From assembly GCA_025560025.1 (NCBI GenBank), contig CP048486.1, forward strand, positions 1,266,501 through 1,330,500: a stretch of 64,000 bases of DNA, given 5' to 3'. Positions within the stretch are counted from its first letter, which is position 1; each line of letters starts with the position of its first letter. Source of the DNA: Agrobacterium tumefaciens (GTDB taxonomy: Bacteria; Pseudomonadota; Alphaproteobacteria; Rhizobiales; Rhizobiaceae). Shown in pieces: positions 16,155 through 25,724 of the stretch. The position numbers and the translations under genes are program-made. The notes below the pieces were generated by a model that was not told the DNA's origin, made no database searches, and saw only the letters and a program-made list of their open reading frames with translations.

Positions 16155-18503
16155 TTACGCGTCTTCCTTTACCGGCGGCTTCGCATCGCCGTAATAGGCC
16201 GAGAATTTCTCGTGGTAGTGTTCCGAACCGCCGGGGCCGGCATAACGCTGCAATTCCGTCATGTCGGTCTTATTCAGCACGATGCCGAGCGTCTTGTTGG
16301 CGATCTGCGGTTCGTTGGCCATCAGGTTCTGCACCATCTGGATCGGCGTCTTGCCCCATTCGGTGACGAAGACGAAACCGTCCACCTGCGGCGCAAAGGC
16401 CTTGGCGTCGATGACAGGAACCACGGGGGCAAGGTCGACGATGATGTAGTCGCAGGCCTCGCGGGCTGAGTCGATGAATTTGCGCATGCCGGAAGAAGAC
16501 AGCAACTCGCTGGAATGGGCGAACTGGTTGCTGGTGGAAACCGGCAGGATGCCCATTTTCGTGCGCGTATCCACCTTCACCGCCTGCGTCCACGGAACTT
16601 CATCGAGCACCACTTCGACGAGGCCGGCGGATTGCCGTGTCGTCAGCATGCGGCTGAGGCCGGGATTGCGGATATCGGCATCCACCACCAGCGTGCGCTT
16701 GCCGGTGGAGGCGATCAGCCCGGCGAGATTGAGCGCCACGACCGACTTGCCTTCGTTCGGCAGGCAGGAAATGACGCCGATGACCCGGCACTGGCGTTCC
16801 TGAATGACGACATCTGCCGTCAGTTTCACGTTGCGAAGCGTTTCCGCAAAGCTGGAGCGCGGGCTGTCCACGGCCAGGCGCAGCATTTTCTGGAACGAGA
16901 CCTGCCCGCTTTCATCAAGCGTCGCATTCTCGCCGCCGGGGGTGGCGGCGCTGTTGCCTGCTTTGGCGTTTTCCACACCCCTTTCGCCGATGAAGGGCAG
17001 ATAGCCCAGAAAACGCATGCGCAGATTGTCACGCACATCGTTGCCGGTGTGGAAGAAACGATCCCGGAATTCCAGAAGTGCGGCGATACCGCCACCCAGC
17101 ATCAGGCCGAGAATGACCGAAAGTGCCATGGTCATGGTCTTTTTCGGGCTGGAAGGCGAGGTCGGCAGGCCGGCTTCGGAAATGATGCGGGCCTTGGCGA
17201 TCGGCAATGACTGTTTCTGCGAGGCTTCCTCAAAGCGGCCGAGATAGGACTGGTAGAGGGTGCGTAGCGCCGTTGCCCGCTGCTCGAGCTCACGCAGCTT
17301 CACCATGGTGATGTTGGCTTCGGAATTGCGGCCAGCCACCTTGTCGATATTGTCGCGCAGCGACTGTACGCGGGAATTGGCGACGTCATATTCGTTCTTG
17401 AAGCTGCCGGTCAGCTGCTGCAATTCCTGGAAGATCTGCTGTGATACTTCCTTCTTCTCGGCATCGAGCGCGGCTGCCTGCGGATGGTCGGCGCCGAATT
17501 GCTGGACGATGCCGCGCTGCCGGTCGGAGATGGTGATGTAGCGCTTTCGCAGGTCCTGAATGACCGAATTGTCGGTATCGCGGGCCGAGACAACGGCGTT
17601 ATCGACAGCCGTTTCCGGTCCACGGTCGATGATCGATTTATACTGGTTGTAACGGGCAGATGCCGTGGCGGCATCCGCCTGCGCGGCGATCAGCTGGCCA
17701 TTGAGATCGGCAAGCTGGCTTTCCGACATCAGTTCGCCGCGTGAGGATACGATATTGTTGTCGGACCGGAATTTCTGGACCGCAAGTTCCGCTGCCTGGG
17801 CGCGCTGGTTCAGGTCCGTCATGCGTTCCTGCAACCATACCGAAGCGCGCTCGCTGGCGTCGAAATTGGCATTCAGTTGTTCGGTTAGGTAGGCCTGCGC
17901 ATAGGTCTTGGCAATCTGCGCGGCAAGCTGGCGGTCGGTCGAGCGGGTCGAGATGGCGATGACCGAGCTGCGGCCGACACGTTCCACCGTCAGCGACTGC
18001 TGCAGCACGGCGGCGGCCTTTTCGCGGCGCCCGGCGCGGATTGCGGCTTCGGAGACCGGCGGATCGCCCGGCAGGACGAGATCGAGAATGCCGCGCACGG
18101 AGGACTTGACGAGTTCGACCGGCGACATCGGCGGATTGACGATGGTGTCGTTCTCGTAAAGCCTTGCCTTGTCGACCACGGTCAGGGCCATTTCCTTGGA
18201 TTTTAAAATTTCCACGGCGCTGGCGATGCGGTTGTCGACGATCTGCGCGGCGGGAACCGGCGATTCCTCTTCCGCATAACGGGAAAGGCTTTCATCCAGG
18301 AGCACCTGCGTCATCGCGGTGTAAACGGGGGTCGCAAGCACCAGATAAAGGCCGGCCAGAACCACGGCGGCAATGACGGAGGCGGCAATGACATTGGCAC
18401 GACGCACCACGGCGGCCCACAGGCGGTCGAGGTCGATGAACGTGTCGGAATCCTTGCCGGACTCCGGAAAACCGATATTGGATTTAAAGGTCTTGTGGTG
18501 CAT
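16155..18503 (-). CDS. exoP: Succinoglycan chain-length/export protein ExoP (Wzz + BY-kinase)
   Basis: Inner-membrane protein that controls polymerisation and export of succinoglycan (782 residues). A Wzz domain spans the start: TM1 about 37-58 (VIAASVIAAVVLAGLYLVLA), a long periplasmic coiled-coil part (about 60-445) and TM2 about 455-475 (ALSVILGLMLGGGIAALLEF). The cytoplasmic part is a bacterial tyrosine kinase: P-loop CLPNEGKS near 584, Walker A' TLVVDADIRNPGLS, and Walker B YIIVDLAP. The tail has several tyrosines (YAGPGGSEHYHEKFSAYYGD), the usual autophosphorylation cluster. ATG 18503 follows AAGGTAGG. Upstream exoN is separated by an attenuator-like hairpin (18533-18564) and a terminator follows the stop, so ExoP ends the operon. 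Confidence 0.95.
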   Translation of the reverse strand: MHHKTFKSNIGFPESGKDSDTFIDLDRLWAAVVRRANVIAASVIAAVVLAGLYLVLATPVYTAMTQVLLDESLSRYAEEESPVPAAQIVDNRIASAVEILKSKEMALTVVDKARLYENDTIVNPPMSPVELVKSSVRGILDLVLPGDPPVSEAAIRAGRREKAAAVLQQSLTVERVGRSSVIAISTRSTDRQLAAQIAKTYAQAYLTEQLNANFDASERASVWLQERMTDLNQRAQAAELAVQKFRSDNNIVSSRGELMSESQLADLNGQLIAAQADAATASARYNQYKSIIDRGPETAVDNAVVSARDTDNSVIQDLRKRYITISDRQRGIVQQFGADHPQAAALDAEKKEVSQQIFQELQQLTGSFKNEYDVANSRVQSLRDNIDKVAGRNSEANITMVKLRELEQRATALRTLYQSYLGRFEEASQKQSLPIAKARIISEAGLPTSPSSPKKTMTMALSVILGLMLGGGIAALLEFRDRFFHTGNDVRDNLRMRFLGYLPFIGERGVENAKAGNSAATPGGENATLDESGQVSFQKMLRLAVDSPRSSFAETLRNVKLTADVVIQERQCRVIGVISCLPNEGKSVVALNLAGLIASTGKRTLVVDADIRNPGLSRMLTTRQSAGLVEVVLDEVPWTQAVKVDTRTKMGILPVSTSNQFAHSSELLSSSGMRKFIDSAREACDYIIVDLAPVVPVIDAKAFAPQVDGFVFVTEWGKTPIQMVQNLMANEPQIANKTLGIVLNKTDMTELQRYAGPGGSEHYHEKFSAYYGDAKPPVKEDA

Positions 18504-18524
18504 GGACCTACCTTGTGAATTAAA

Positions 18525-18564
18525 AATGGTACGCGGGAAGCCGAGCCTTGGCTCGCCTTCCCGC
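18525..18564 (-). terminator. Attenuator or terminator candidate between exoN and exoP
   Basis: Imperfect 15-bp hairpin (18533-18547 with 18550-18564, 2-nt loop, one mismatch), followed on the minus strand by TACCATTTTTAATTC. The strong stem plus T5 tract in the 108-nt exoN-exoP gap would reduce exoP transcription from upstream promoters, or protect the exoN mRNA end. The tight 2-nt loop may open to 4 nt in practice. Confidence 0.5.
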
Positions 18565-18611
18565 CCCCCGTTATTGGTGCGCCGGCCGCCTCCCCGGCGG
18601 CGCGATTAAAG

Positions 18612-19517
18612 TCAGGCCGCCTGGACGCGGCTTTCGTGGTTTGCCACCAGTTCCTTCACGGAAGCGAGAACCTGGGCTTCCATGTCCGCGCGCATCAGCG
18701 AGAAGGCGACGTTGGCGGCGATGAAGCCCTGCTTGCTGCCGCAGTCGAAGGTGCGGCCGCTATATTTCTGCGCATGGAAAGACTGCTTTTCGGCAAGCCG
18801 CTTCATACCGTCGGTCAGCTGGATTTCATTGCCCGCGCCGCGTTCCTGCCTGGCGAGAATATCAAAGATTTCCGGCTGCAGGATGTAACGGCCATTCAGG
18901 TAATAATTCGAAGGCGCCTTGGATGGTTCCGGCTTTTCGACCATTTCAGTGACGGCGAAGCCATGATTGACCTTCTGGCCGACGCCGACGACGCCATAGG
19001 ACGAGACTTCTTCCGGCAGGCATTCCTCGACGCCGAGAATATTGCCGCCGACTTCATCGTAAAGTTCCATCAGCCCGGCAATGCAGCCGCGTGCGCCATA
19101 GGAAACCATATCAGGCAGCAGCAGGGCGAAAGGCTCCTTGCCCACCAGTTCGCGCGCACACCAGACGGCGTGGCCGAGACCGAGCGGCACCTGCTGGCGC
19201 GTATAGCTCACCGTGCCAGCAACCGGCAGCATCTTTTCAAGCTGCAATACCTGCACGGTCTTGCCGGAGCGGGTGAGCGTGTTGATGAGTTCCGGCGCGC
19301 TGTCGAAATAGTCTTCGATGGCGGTCTTGTTGCGGCTCGTCACGAAAATAATGTGTTCGATGCCGGCCTGCATGGCCTCGTCAACGGCATATTGCACGAC
19401 CGGACGATCCACGATCGTCAGCATTTCCTTCGGCATCGCCTTGGTGGCGGGCAAAAACCGTGTGCCGTTGCCAGCTACGGGAATGACGGCTTTTCTGACA
19501 GTTTTGTTCAGGTCCAT
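18612..19517 (-). CDS. exoN: UTP-glucose-1-phosphate uridylyltransferase ExoN
   Basis: Makes UDP-glucose, donor for the glucose residues of succinoglycan (301 residues; GalU family). The nucleotide-binding block is [20 protein letters not shown] with [12 protein letters not shown] just after; VRF-type ENPEPS ([21 protein letters not shown]) and FDCGSKQGF are also family features. ATG 19517 ([10 protein letters not shown]) has AAGGAG 6-7 nt upstream; the ATGs at 19532-19535 lie on top of that ribosome site and are unlikely starts. It follows exoO by 67 nt. In rhizobia this gene duplicates the housekeeping UDP-glucose function for exopolysaccharide supply. Confidence 0.93.
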   Translation of the reverse strand: MDLNKTVRKAVIPVAGNGTRFLPATKAMPKEMLTIVDRPVVQYAVDEAMQAGIEHIIFVTSRNKTAIEDYFDSAPELINTLTRSGKTVQVLQLEKMLPVAGTVSYTRQQVPLGLGHAVWCARELVGKEPFALLLPDMVSYGARGCIAGLMELYDEVGGNILGVEECLPEEVSSYGVVGVGQKVNHGFAVTEMVEKPEPSKAPSNYYLNGRYILQPEIFDILARQERGAGNEIQLTDGMKRLAEKQSFHAQKYSGRTFDCGSKQGFIAANVAFSLMRADMEAQVLASVKELVANHESRVQAA

Positions 19518-19584
19518 CGCGTTCTCCTTCATCAAGGTTTGATCTGTCCCCAGTCCCCGCGCAGATTTCGTCCACGCGTCAATT

Positions 19585-20580
19585 TCACGAAATCTGTCTT
19601 TTCACCCCTGTATTCGCCGCGGGCGCAAACATCGCGTCCCGCAGCCTCCTCAGCCGCACTGCAATCGGCATTCGCAAATGCCCCAGTACGGCAGGATCCC
19701 TTATCGTGGTCTTCAAGGCGCCCAGTACCGAGCGGCTCTTGATGTTTTCCACCAATGTCAAAAAATTATGCGCCAGCCGCAGGCTGCGGGCTCTCGCCTG
19801 CTGCGCATCCATGGCGGCGGGCAGCAAAGTGTAATGGCTGAGGAATTCCCGATCTGCCCGCATCATCGCTTCGACGTGATGAAGTTCGAGCACGCGCGAA
19901 ATCGAGCCTTCGCGGATATTGTAGACATAACCCGGCTTCGGTTCGATGACGCAGAGACCGCCGGCGGCGAGCGCCGAGGCGAGCAGGATATAATCCTCGC
20001 CGATGCGGATATCCTCGCGGAAACGCAGTCCCTCGCTATTGAGGAAATCGCGCCGGAACATCGGTTTCATATAGCCGAAATTGAAGGTGGCGCGGAAAAG
20101 AATGTTGGAGGAAATGAAGTCCTCAAGCGTGAGAACCGGCCGTTCCTCCAGAAATTCTTCCGGAAACATCGTCTCCATGGGCCTGCCGTCGGTATAGACG
20201 ACATCGAGATTATCGACCGCAATCGCCGCATTAGCAGCTTCCGCCCGGCACATCATGCAGGCGGAACGCTCCGGGCGAATGACATCGTCGGAATCGAGCA
20301 CGGCGATCCAGCGCCCGGTTGCGGCTTCGATGCCGGCATTGCGCGCCCCGCCCGGACCGAGGTTTTCGGCAAGAGCAAGCAGGCGGACGCGCGGATCGAT
20401 GATGGCGATACCTTCCACGAGCGCAATGGTGTCATCGGCGGAACGGTCATCGACGACGATAACCTCCAGCGTCACACCCTGCTGGTCGAGTGCGCTTTGA
20501 ATCGCGGCTTCAATCGTATCGGCGGCATTATAGGCGGCGATGACGAAGCTGATATCGGGCGGCGAGGCAAGGTTTTCCAT
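19585..20580 (-). CDS. exoO: Succinoglycan glycosyltransferase ExoO
   Basis: GT2-family glucosyltransferase (331 residues) that by rhizobial precedent adds the first beta-1,6-linked side-chain glucose (fifth sugar) to the lipid-linked intermediate. GT-A features: [31 protein letters not shown] and the DxD-type [13 protein letters not shown] metal site near residue 95; [13 protein letters not shown] fits the ED motif. No membrane segment. ATG 20580 has GGAGG upstream and overlaps the exoM stop by 1 nt (TGATG), so the two are coupled. Confidence 0.9.
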   Translation of the reverse strand: MENLASPPDISFVIAAYNAADTIEAAIQSALDQQGVTLEVIVVDDRSADDTIALVEGIAIIDPRVRLLALAENLGPGGARNAGIEAATGRWIAVLDSDDVIRPERSACMMCRAEAANAAIAVDNLDVVYTDGRPMETMFPEEFLEERPVLTLEDFISSNILFRATFNFGYMKPMFRRDFLNSEGLRFREDIRIGEDYILLASALAAGGLCVIEPKPGYVYNIREGSISRVLELHHVEAMMRADREFLSHYTLLPAAMDAQQARARSLRLAHNFLTLVENIKSRSVLGALKTTIRDPAVLGHLRMPIAVRLRRLRDAMFAPAANTGVKRQIS

Positions 20581-21524
20581 CAGGTCGCCTCCACCGCGCC
20601 ATACTGGCGGATTTCACGCACGCCGAAAGCGCCGCTCATCGAGCCCATATGCAGTGCGCCACGCAGCGCATAACGGTTGCGGCGCACGGCGTTGAAACCG
20701 TTCAAGGCGGCGAAGACGGCGCAATAAAGCACTTTCGAACCTGCCTTCAGCACCTGCACCGCGCGGCGTATACCGGGTTTCCTGTCCGCCAGCACGCGGC
20801 CATGGGTCTGGCCGGAGCGGAAGCGGCGTTTGGCAAGCCACATGAAGCTTGCGCGGTTTTCCGGCACCGGTTCGGACAGCATGGCATCTTCCGCAAAGAC
20901 GATGCGGCCGCCGGCGGCGTGAAGATGCGAAAAGAAATGAGTGTCTTCGCCGCCGCTCTGGCCAAGCGCCAGCGCGAAGCGCCGGCCCTTTACCGAGGGC
21001 GCATCCATCTTGAGCAATGTGTTGCAGGTATAGCCGGTAATGATCTCGCCATTGACCCAGACGGGAACGGTCGAGTGGAAATCGCCGCGTTTCATCCAGC
21101 CCGGCGCGTTTTCGCGATAGACGGCCGTCACCGGGCCGAGAACGGTTTCCGCACCGGTCTCGTCGGCCTTTTCCAGAAGGGCGGAGAGCCAGTGCGACGG
21201 GGCGGTCTCGTCATCATCGATGAAGGCCAGATAATCCGCCTTGCATTCTGACAGGCAGGCATTGCGGGCAATCGAAATATTCGATTTCGGGCAATGCACA
21301 TAGGTAATCTCGAAGGGCGCGGTGTCGCGCAGGCGATCGACGCTCGCCCTGGCGCTTGGCTCCTCGTCATTATCCGCGACAATCAGCCGAACTTTCACGC
21401 CTTCCGGTACGTCGAGCTCGAAGAGTGACAGAAGTGTGGCGACAAGCGCCGGGCGTCTGTAGGTGCAGATGCCGATATCGACGGTTTTCGAATCATCTGG
21501 GCGGGTGACGGTGTTGTCGGTCAT
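20580..21524 (-). CDS. exoM: Succinoglycan glycosyltransferase ExoM
   Basis: GT2-family enzyme (314 residues) that in Sinorhizobium adds the fourth sugar (third glucose, beta-1,4). Motifs: VDIGICTYRRPALVATLLSL, LIVADNDEEPSA, ADYLAFIDDDETAPSHWLSA (acidic metal site) and GGEDTHFFSHL, with SNISIARNACL for the acceptor-loop region. The true start is ATG 21524 (MTDNTVTRPD), four bases overlapping exoA (ATGA); upstream in-frame codons lie inside exoA. Confidence 0.92.
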   Translation of the reverse strand: MTDNTVTRPDDSKTVDIGICTYRRPALVATLLSLFELDVPEGVKVRLIVADNDEEPSARASVDRLRDTAPFEITYVHCPKSNISIARNACLSECKADYLAFIDDDETAPSHWLSALLEKADETGAETVLGPVTAVYRENAPGWMKRGDFHSTVPVWVNGEIITGYTCNTLLKMDAPSVKGRRFALALGQSGGEDTHFFSHLHAAGGRIVFAEDAMLSEPVPENRASFMWLAKRRFRSGQTHGRVLADRKPGIRRAVQVLKAGSKVLYCAVFAALNGFNAVRRNRYALRGALHMGSMSGAFGVREIRQYGAVEAT

Positions 21525-22519
21525 GAGACAGCCTTTCTTCCCCGGAATTTCAGGAGTTCCAGCCAGAAGCCGGTGGACCAGGCCAGATGCATCACCATTG
21601 CCGAAAAGGCGGCGAGCGGGCCGTATGGGTTTTTCTGACCTATTGCCATCCACAAGCCATAACCCACACATGCGGCGATCCAGAGGCCAAGCGGAATAAG
21701 TGCCGCCCAATGCACAAGCGACAGCAATGCGAAGATGAAGACCGGCAGGACGGCGAGCGGAATCATCTGGCGGATTTTCGGGATGGAGCGATGTTTCAAC
21801 AGGTTCTTCGCCCGGCCGCGGCCATAGGCGAGATATTGCCGGAACAACGGCATGACGCTCGCGCGCGGATAATAGGTCATGCGGGTCTTGTCGGTCATCC
21901 AGATGCGGAAACCGGATTTGCGCAGGCGGAAATCCAGTTCGGCATCCTCATTATGGCTGAAGCTCTCATCATAACCGCCGACCGCGTCGAAAGCGGCGAT
22001 CCGCATCAGCGCGTGATGGCCATGGTCGATCCAATGGCCTTTGGCACCTTCGCGGTGCTTGGAGCCGCCATTGCCGAGCTTGGAATTCTGGGCGATGGCC
22101 GTCGCCTTCTGAAACAGGCCGTGGCCGACCGTATCCATGGCGACGACGACGGAATCCGCGCCGGTGCGCTCCGCATCCTCGATCAGCCGCTGGCAATAAT
22201 CATCGGGATAATCGCCATGGGCGTCGATGCGGATGAGATAGTCGAAATCCTCGCCGAAGGTGGCGACGGCAAGGTTGATTCCGGCGCTCTGGATGCGCTT
22301 CGGATTGGCGAGAAGCGTCACGCGGTCATCCGCCGTCGCAAAGGCGGAAACGATATCGCGGGTTCCATCCGTGCTGCCGCCATCGGCAACCACGATGCGG
22401 AAAAGACGCCCCTGCATCGCACCGGTGAATTTGACAAGCAGCCCCTCGATCGTCTTCGCCTCATTGAGGCAGGGAATGACGATCAGCGTTCTTATGCCGG
22501 AATGACCAAGACCTTCCAT
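21521..22519 (-). CDS. exoA: Succinoglycan glycosyltransferase ExoA
   Basis: GT2 enzyme (332 residues) that adds the first glucose (beta-1,3) onto the lipid-linked galactose. Motifs: RTLIVIPCLNEAKTIEGLL, RIVVADGGSTDGTRDIV, YLIRIDAHGDYPDDY, and SHNEDAELDFRLRKSGFRIW, followed by the R/QxxRW-like FRQYLAYGRGRAKN. Two C-terminal hydrophobic segments (VLPVFIFALLSLVHWAALI and a later one) anchor it. ATG 22519 (MEGLGHSG) has GGGGGC upstream; a longer frame overlaps exoL. The stop overlaps the exoM start (ATGA). Confidence 0.93.
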   Translation of the reverse strand: MEGLGHSGIRTLIVIPCLNEAKTIEGLLVKFTGAMQGRLFRIVVADGGSTDGTRDIVSAFATADDRVTLLANPKRIQSAGINLAVATFGEDFDYLIRIDAHGDYPDDYCQRLIEDAERTGADSVVVAMDTVGHGLFQKATAIAQNSKLGNGGSKHREGAKGHWIDHGHHALMRIAAFDAVGGYDESFSHNEDAELDFRLRKSGFRIWMTDKTRMTYYPRASVMPLFRQYLAYGRGRAKNLLKHRSIPKIRQMIPLAVLPVFIFALLSLVHWAALIPLGLWIAACVGYGLWMAIGQKNPYGPLAAFSAMVMHLAWSTGFWLELLKFRGRKAVS

Positions 22520-22536
22520 GATTTGCCCCCTACGCA

Positions 22537-23739
22537 CTACACGGGTGAAAACTGCGCTTCGCGGGCATGGCCGGAAGCGGATTTGGCGAGAGAGGACAAT
22601 TGCTGGACCAGCAGACGGCAATCGTCGCGGTCGGTCAGCCATTGTTTCCTGTCGAGTGTTGAGAGGGTGTTGAAGGCATCCGCATAGGTTTGCGGGCTCA
22701 TCTGGTTAAACAGCGCGGCGAGATCGTCAGCGCCGGCATGGTGCAGGACGAAGCCGATATCGCGCTTTTCGATGAAGCGGGCGGTTTCCGTGCCGGCAAG
22801 CGCAATCGGCAGAGTGCCATAAAGGCAGCCTTCGTAAAGCCGGTTGGGCAGCAGCCAGCTGGAATTCTGGCCTTCCTCGAAAAAGTCTATCGCCCAGGTG
22901 AACTGCACCTCGTTATAGATGGCGGCAAGGTCCTCGGGGTTCTTGTAAGGCCCATGGAAATGCACATGCGGGGCGGTAGCCACGAAGCCGTCGAAATCGG
23001 CAAATTCCGAATAGGCCGGCCGGCCGCGCAGGATGATTTCGACCTTGCCCTCCATTCGACGGGCAAATTCGGCGAGGATTTCCAGCGACTTGCGGCAGCG
23101 AAGCGCGCCGAACCAGCCGATTTTCCAAGGCTCGCCGGGGGCGGGAGCGCGTGGCTGCGGTGTGGCGGCAACAGTGGCGTCGAGCGCCAGCACCTTGTTT
23201 TCCTGTAGCAGGACGGGAAGATCGAGGCCCGACACGGGCTTGAAATAGTGCTCCACAAAGGCCGGAGAGCTGGTGATCAGCAGCTTTGCGTCGCGGGCGA
23301 AATAACGCTGCGCGGCATTCAGCATCTGTCCGGGCTTGCCCGGGTTGAGAAGCAGGCGGTGAATGTCGAGACATTCATAAACCAGCGCCGGCTGCCCGGC
23401 ATAGATCGACATGGCCCGCTTTGCCAGAGCCAGCATTTCCAGGTTTCTGGCAAGAATGACGTCAGGGGCGGGGATGCCGCTTAATGTCTTGCCGAGCGAA
23501 AGGTTGGCTTTCGCCACCGCGGCCATGCGCTGCAGAAACTGCCCGTCAGCGGTTTCCCCGAGCACGACCGGCACGACGCCTTCGATCTCCGCCAGTCGGT
23601 TCTGTCCGCGCCGGAAGCCCGCCAGCGTCACCCGCGCCCCGCCCGCAAGCAGGGTCAGCACCCGCCGACGAATGGCGGGGTCCGACAGATCATGCGCGAG
23701 ATATAGAACATGGGTCATGCAAGGGTCCGGTTGGTTCAT
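22537..23739 (-). CDS. exoL: Succinoglycan glycosyltransferase ExoL
   Basis: By position and family, adds the second glucose (third sugar, beta-1,4) in succinoglycan assembly. 400 residues. It lacks the GT2 N-terminal pattern; THVLYLAHDLSDPAIRRRV, then a GT-B-like two-domain arrangement with WKIGWFGALRCRKSLEILAEF at the start of the second half and GQNSSWLLPNRLYEGCLYGTLPIA (acidic/EGxxxG-type donor site, quoted in part). Two start codons are possible, ATG 23739 (MNQPDPCM) and ATG 23718 (MTHVLYLAHDL), neither with a strong ribosome site; 23718 matches the domain start better. It is 17 nt from exoA. Confidence 0.85.
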   Translation of the reverse strand: MNQPDPCMTHVLYLAHDLSDPAIRRRVLTLLAGGARVTLAGFRRGQNRLAEIEGVVPVVLGETADGQFLQRMAAVAKANLSLGKTLSGIPAPDVILARNLEMLALAKRAMSIYAGQPALVYECLDIHRLLLNPGKPGQMLNAAQRYFARDAKLLITSSPAFVEHYFKPVSGLDLPVLLQENKVLALDATVAATPQPRAPAPGEPWKIGWFGALRCRKSLEILAEFARRMEGKVEIILRGRPAYSEFADFDGFVATAPHVHFHGPYKNPEDLAAIYNEVQFTWAIDFFEEGQNSSWLLPNRLYEGCLYGTLPIALAGTETARFIEKRDIGFVLHHAGADDLAALFNQMSPQTYADAFNTLSTLDRKQWLTDRDDCRLLVQQLSSLAKSASGHAREAQFSPV

Positions 23740-23779
23740 GCGTCAGAGACGCCGCGGATGACGGTTTGGTTCAAAAAAA

Positions 23780-24571
23780 TCAGTTGAGGGCGCAGGCGAT
23801 GGATTCCGGGAACTGACATTTGTCGCCGAGCGCAGTGAAGGCAAACCGGTCAACGATCATTTGCGATGGTCCTGCATAAGAAAACCGGCCCATCCAGTCT
23901 TTCAGCGTGTCGGTGCCCCACAGGCTGAAGAAGATCTTCTGGGCATTCTGGGGAATTTTCGTTTCGTCCGTCACTTCATGGACGAGCTTGCCGTTGACGT
24001 AGTAACGCAGGCGCTGCGGTTCCCAGACAAAGGCGTAATCGTTGAAGCCGGCATCGGCGCCGCCTTCCACCGGCACCAGCTTCTCATTGCCGCCCTTGGC
24101 GGAAATATACTGGTTGAGCTGCACCTGGCCCGTATTCCTGCCCAGAACCTCGAAGTCGATTTCATCGTGCGGTTTCTTGTCGGTTGGGCCGATATAGGTG
24201 AAGAAGGCGGAGTTCAGGCCGGAACCGGTGGCGGCCTTCATACGCGCTTCATAGGTGCCGTAACGATAACGCCCTTTGGTCTGGATTTCGCCGCAGGCGA
24301 ATTTGCGGTCGCCGGCCTTGGCGTCTTCAAAACCGAGCGTCAGCTGGCCGTTTTCCACCGTCGCCAGTTTCTTCGACCAGGTGCAGTTCTGATGCGCACC
24401 ATTGTTCCAGCCGTCGGAAACGTACCAGAAGCTTCTGTCCATGGAATCGAAGTTCTCGATGAAGGATGCGCCATTGCCTTCCTGCGCCTGGCCGGGCGTT
24501 GCAAAGGGGGTGACCAGAAGGGCCGCGGCGAGAAGAATGCGTGTCTGAACGCGGGTGACAAATGTTGTCAT
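23780..24571 (-). CDS. exoK: Secreted endo-beta-1,3-1,4-glycanase ExoK (GH16)
   Basis: Secreted glycosyl hydrolase that cuts nascent succinoglycan, producing lower-molecular-weight polymer (263 residues). Signal peptide of about 30 residues (ILLAAALLVTPFATPGQAQ). Catalytic motif HDEIDFEVLG: Glu137 nucleophile, Asp139, Glu141 acid/base, exactly the GH16 ExDxE pattern. Other family segments: GLNSAFFTYIGP, YAFVWEPQRLRYYVNGK, and the C-terminal FPESIACALN pair of Cys with Cys in DKCQF. ATG 24571 has GAGGTGA 6 nt upstream. The gene follows exoH by 4 nt. Confidence 0.94.
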   Translation of the reverse strand: MTTFVTRVQTRILLAAALLVTPFATPGQAQEGNGASFIENFDSMDRSFWYVSDGWNNGAHQNCTWSKKLATVENGQLTLGFEDAKAGDRKFACGEIQTKGRYRYGTYEARMKAATGSGLNSAFFTYIGPTDKKPHDEIDFEVLGRNTGQVQLNQYISAKGGNEKLVPVEGGADAGFNDYAFVWEPQRLRYYVNGKLVHEVTDETKIPQNAQKIFFSLWGTDTLKDWMGRFSYAGPSQMIVDRFAFTALGDKCQFPESIACALN

Positions 24572-24575
24572 TGGT

Positions 24576-25724
24576 TCACCTCTGTCGTTGCGAATAAAGT
24601 GTTTCGGATGTGGGCGGACCGATCATGGAGGCCCGTTTGGTCGCAAAATCGGCCTTCGTCTTGCCTTTGCCGTTTCGGCTTCCGGTCAGCACGGCATAGA
24701 CGGCCGGCAGGTATTTGCGGGTTTGGGCATTGCTGACCACCAGAATGACGAAGGCGGAGAGCGTCGCGCTGATATAGAAGGCGGGGTAGAAATCCGGCCC
24801 GCCCTTGTTCCACACCATCCACATGATCACGAGCAGCGGATAATGGGCGCAGAATATCCAGAAGCTCAGGCTTCCGGTTTCCGCAAGCCGCCGGCCAAGC
24901 CTGCTACGGATCAAAAGCGCGGACGATGCCCAGAAACCGAGCGCGCCGAAGACTGCGAGGAGATTGCGCGACATGTTGAGCCAGAAGGTGAATTCCGGCC
25001 CGGTGAAATAGAGGCCTGTCGCCAGCATGGCCGAGGCGGCAAAGGTCAGCGCCATGATCGGCAGGGCGTAAGGATCGAGCGCCTTGACGTCGACGCGGTG
25101 GAGCGCGAGCGCAATGCCGAGCGAGAAGCTGAAAAGGATGGATTTCTTCTGGACGATGAAGATCGTCAGGTCGGGCAGGGCTGTGATGAGCAGCAGGATG
25201 GCGAGCGTCGGCAGGGCAAAACGGCGCATCAGAAAGGCGAGCACCGGCGACAGCAGGATGCAGACGAAGAGGTCGCGCAGGAAATAAAGCGGCACATTCA
25301 CCGGCAGCTCTTCGAGCGCCGTACCATGGCTGATGATCTCACGCGGGCTGGCGTTCCACAGATCGGGGAAATAGCCTACACCGACATCAAAGAGCTGGAT
25401 GAGCAACACGGCGGCAAACAGCGCACCATTCCAGAGAAGGAAGGGCAGCAGCACGGTTTTCGACTTGGAACGGATCGTCGCCGGATAATCGAAACCGCTC
25501 ATGCCGCGTCGAAACAGCAGATAGCCGGAAATGGCGCTGAGACAGGGCACGCCGATGCGAAACAGCGCATCGCCCAGAAAAACCCGCAGCCAGTCGAAGA
25601 AGCCGTAAAGGCCGAGAAAAGGGCTGGTTTCGGCATCGTGCGGCACATGGACGAACACGATTCCAGATATCAGCAATATGCGCATCAAATTGATACGGGA
25701 GGATAGGTTCTGATCGACAGTCAC
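24576..25724 (-). CDS. exoH: Succinoglycan succinyltransferase ExoH (acyltransferase-3)
   Basis: Integral inner-membrane acyltransferase that transfers succinyl groups to the succinoglycan side chain (382 residues). It has about ten membrane segments and the acyltransferase-3 signature LLISGIVFVHVP with the conserved catalytic-type His near residue 25. I chose GTG 25724 (MTVDQNLSSRINL after conversion) because AGGGG lies 8 nt upstream; the frame continues to 25769 but that part covers the ribosome site. The C-terminal tail (after about 345) is hydrophilic. It heads the exoH-K-L-A-M-O-N-P operon, so the main promoter should be in 25725-26085. Confidence 0.9.
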   Translation of the reverse strand: MTVDQNLSSRINLMRILLISGIVFVHVPHDAETSPFLGLYGFFDWLRVFLGDALFRIGVPCLSAISGYLLFRRGMSGFDYPATIRSKSKTVLLPFLLWNGALFAAVLLIQLFDVGVGYFPDLWNASPREIISHGTALEELPVNVPLYFLRDLFVCILLSPVLAFLMRRFALPTLAILLLITALPDLTIFIVQKKSILFSFSLGIALALHRVDVKALDPYALPIMALTFAASAMLATGLYFTGPEFTFWLNMSRNLLAVFGALGFWASSALLIRSRLGRRLAETGSLSFWIFCAHYPLLVIMWMVWNKGGPDFYPAFYISATLSAFVILVVSNAQTRKYLPAVYAVLTGSRNGKGKTKADFATKRASMIGPPTSETLYSQRQR

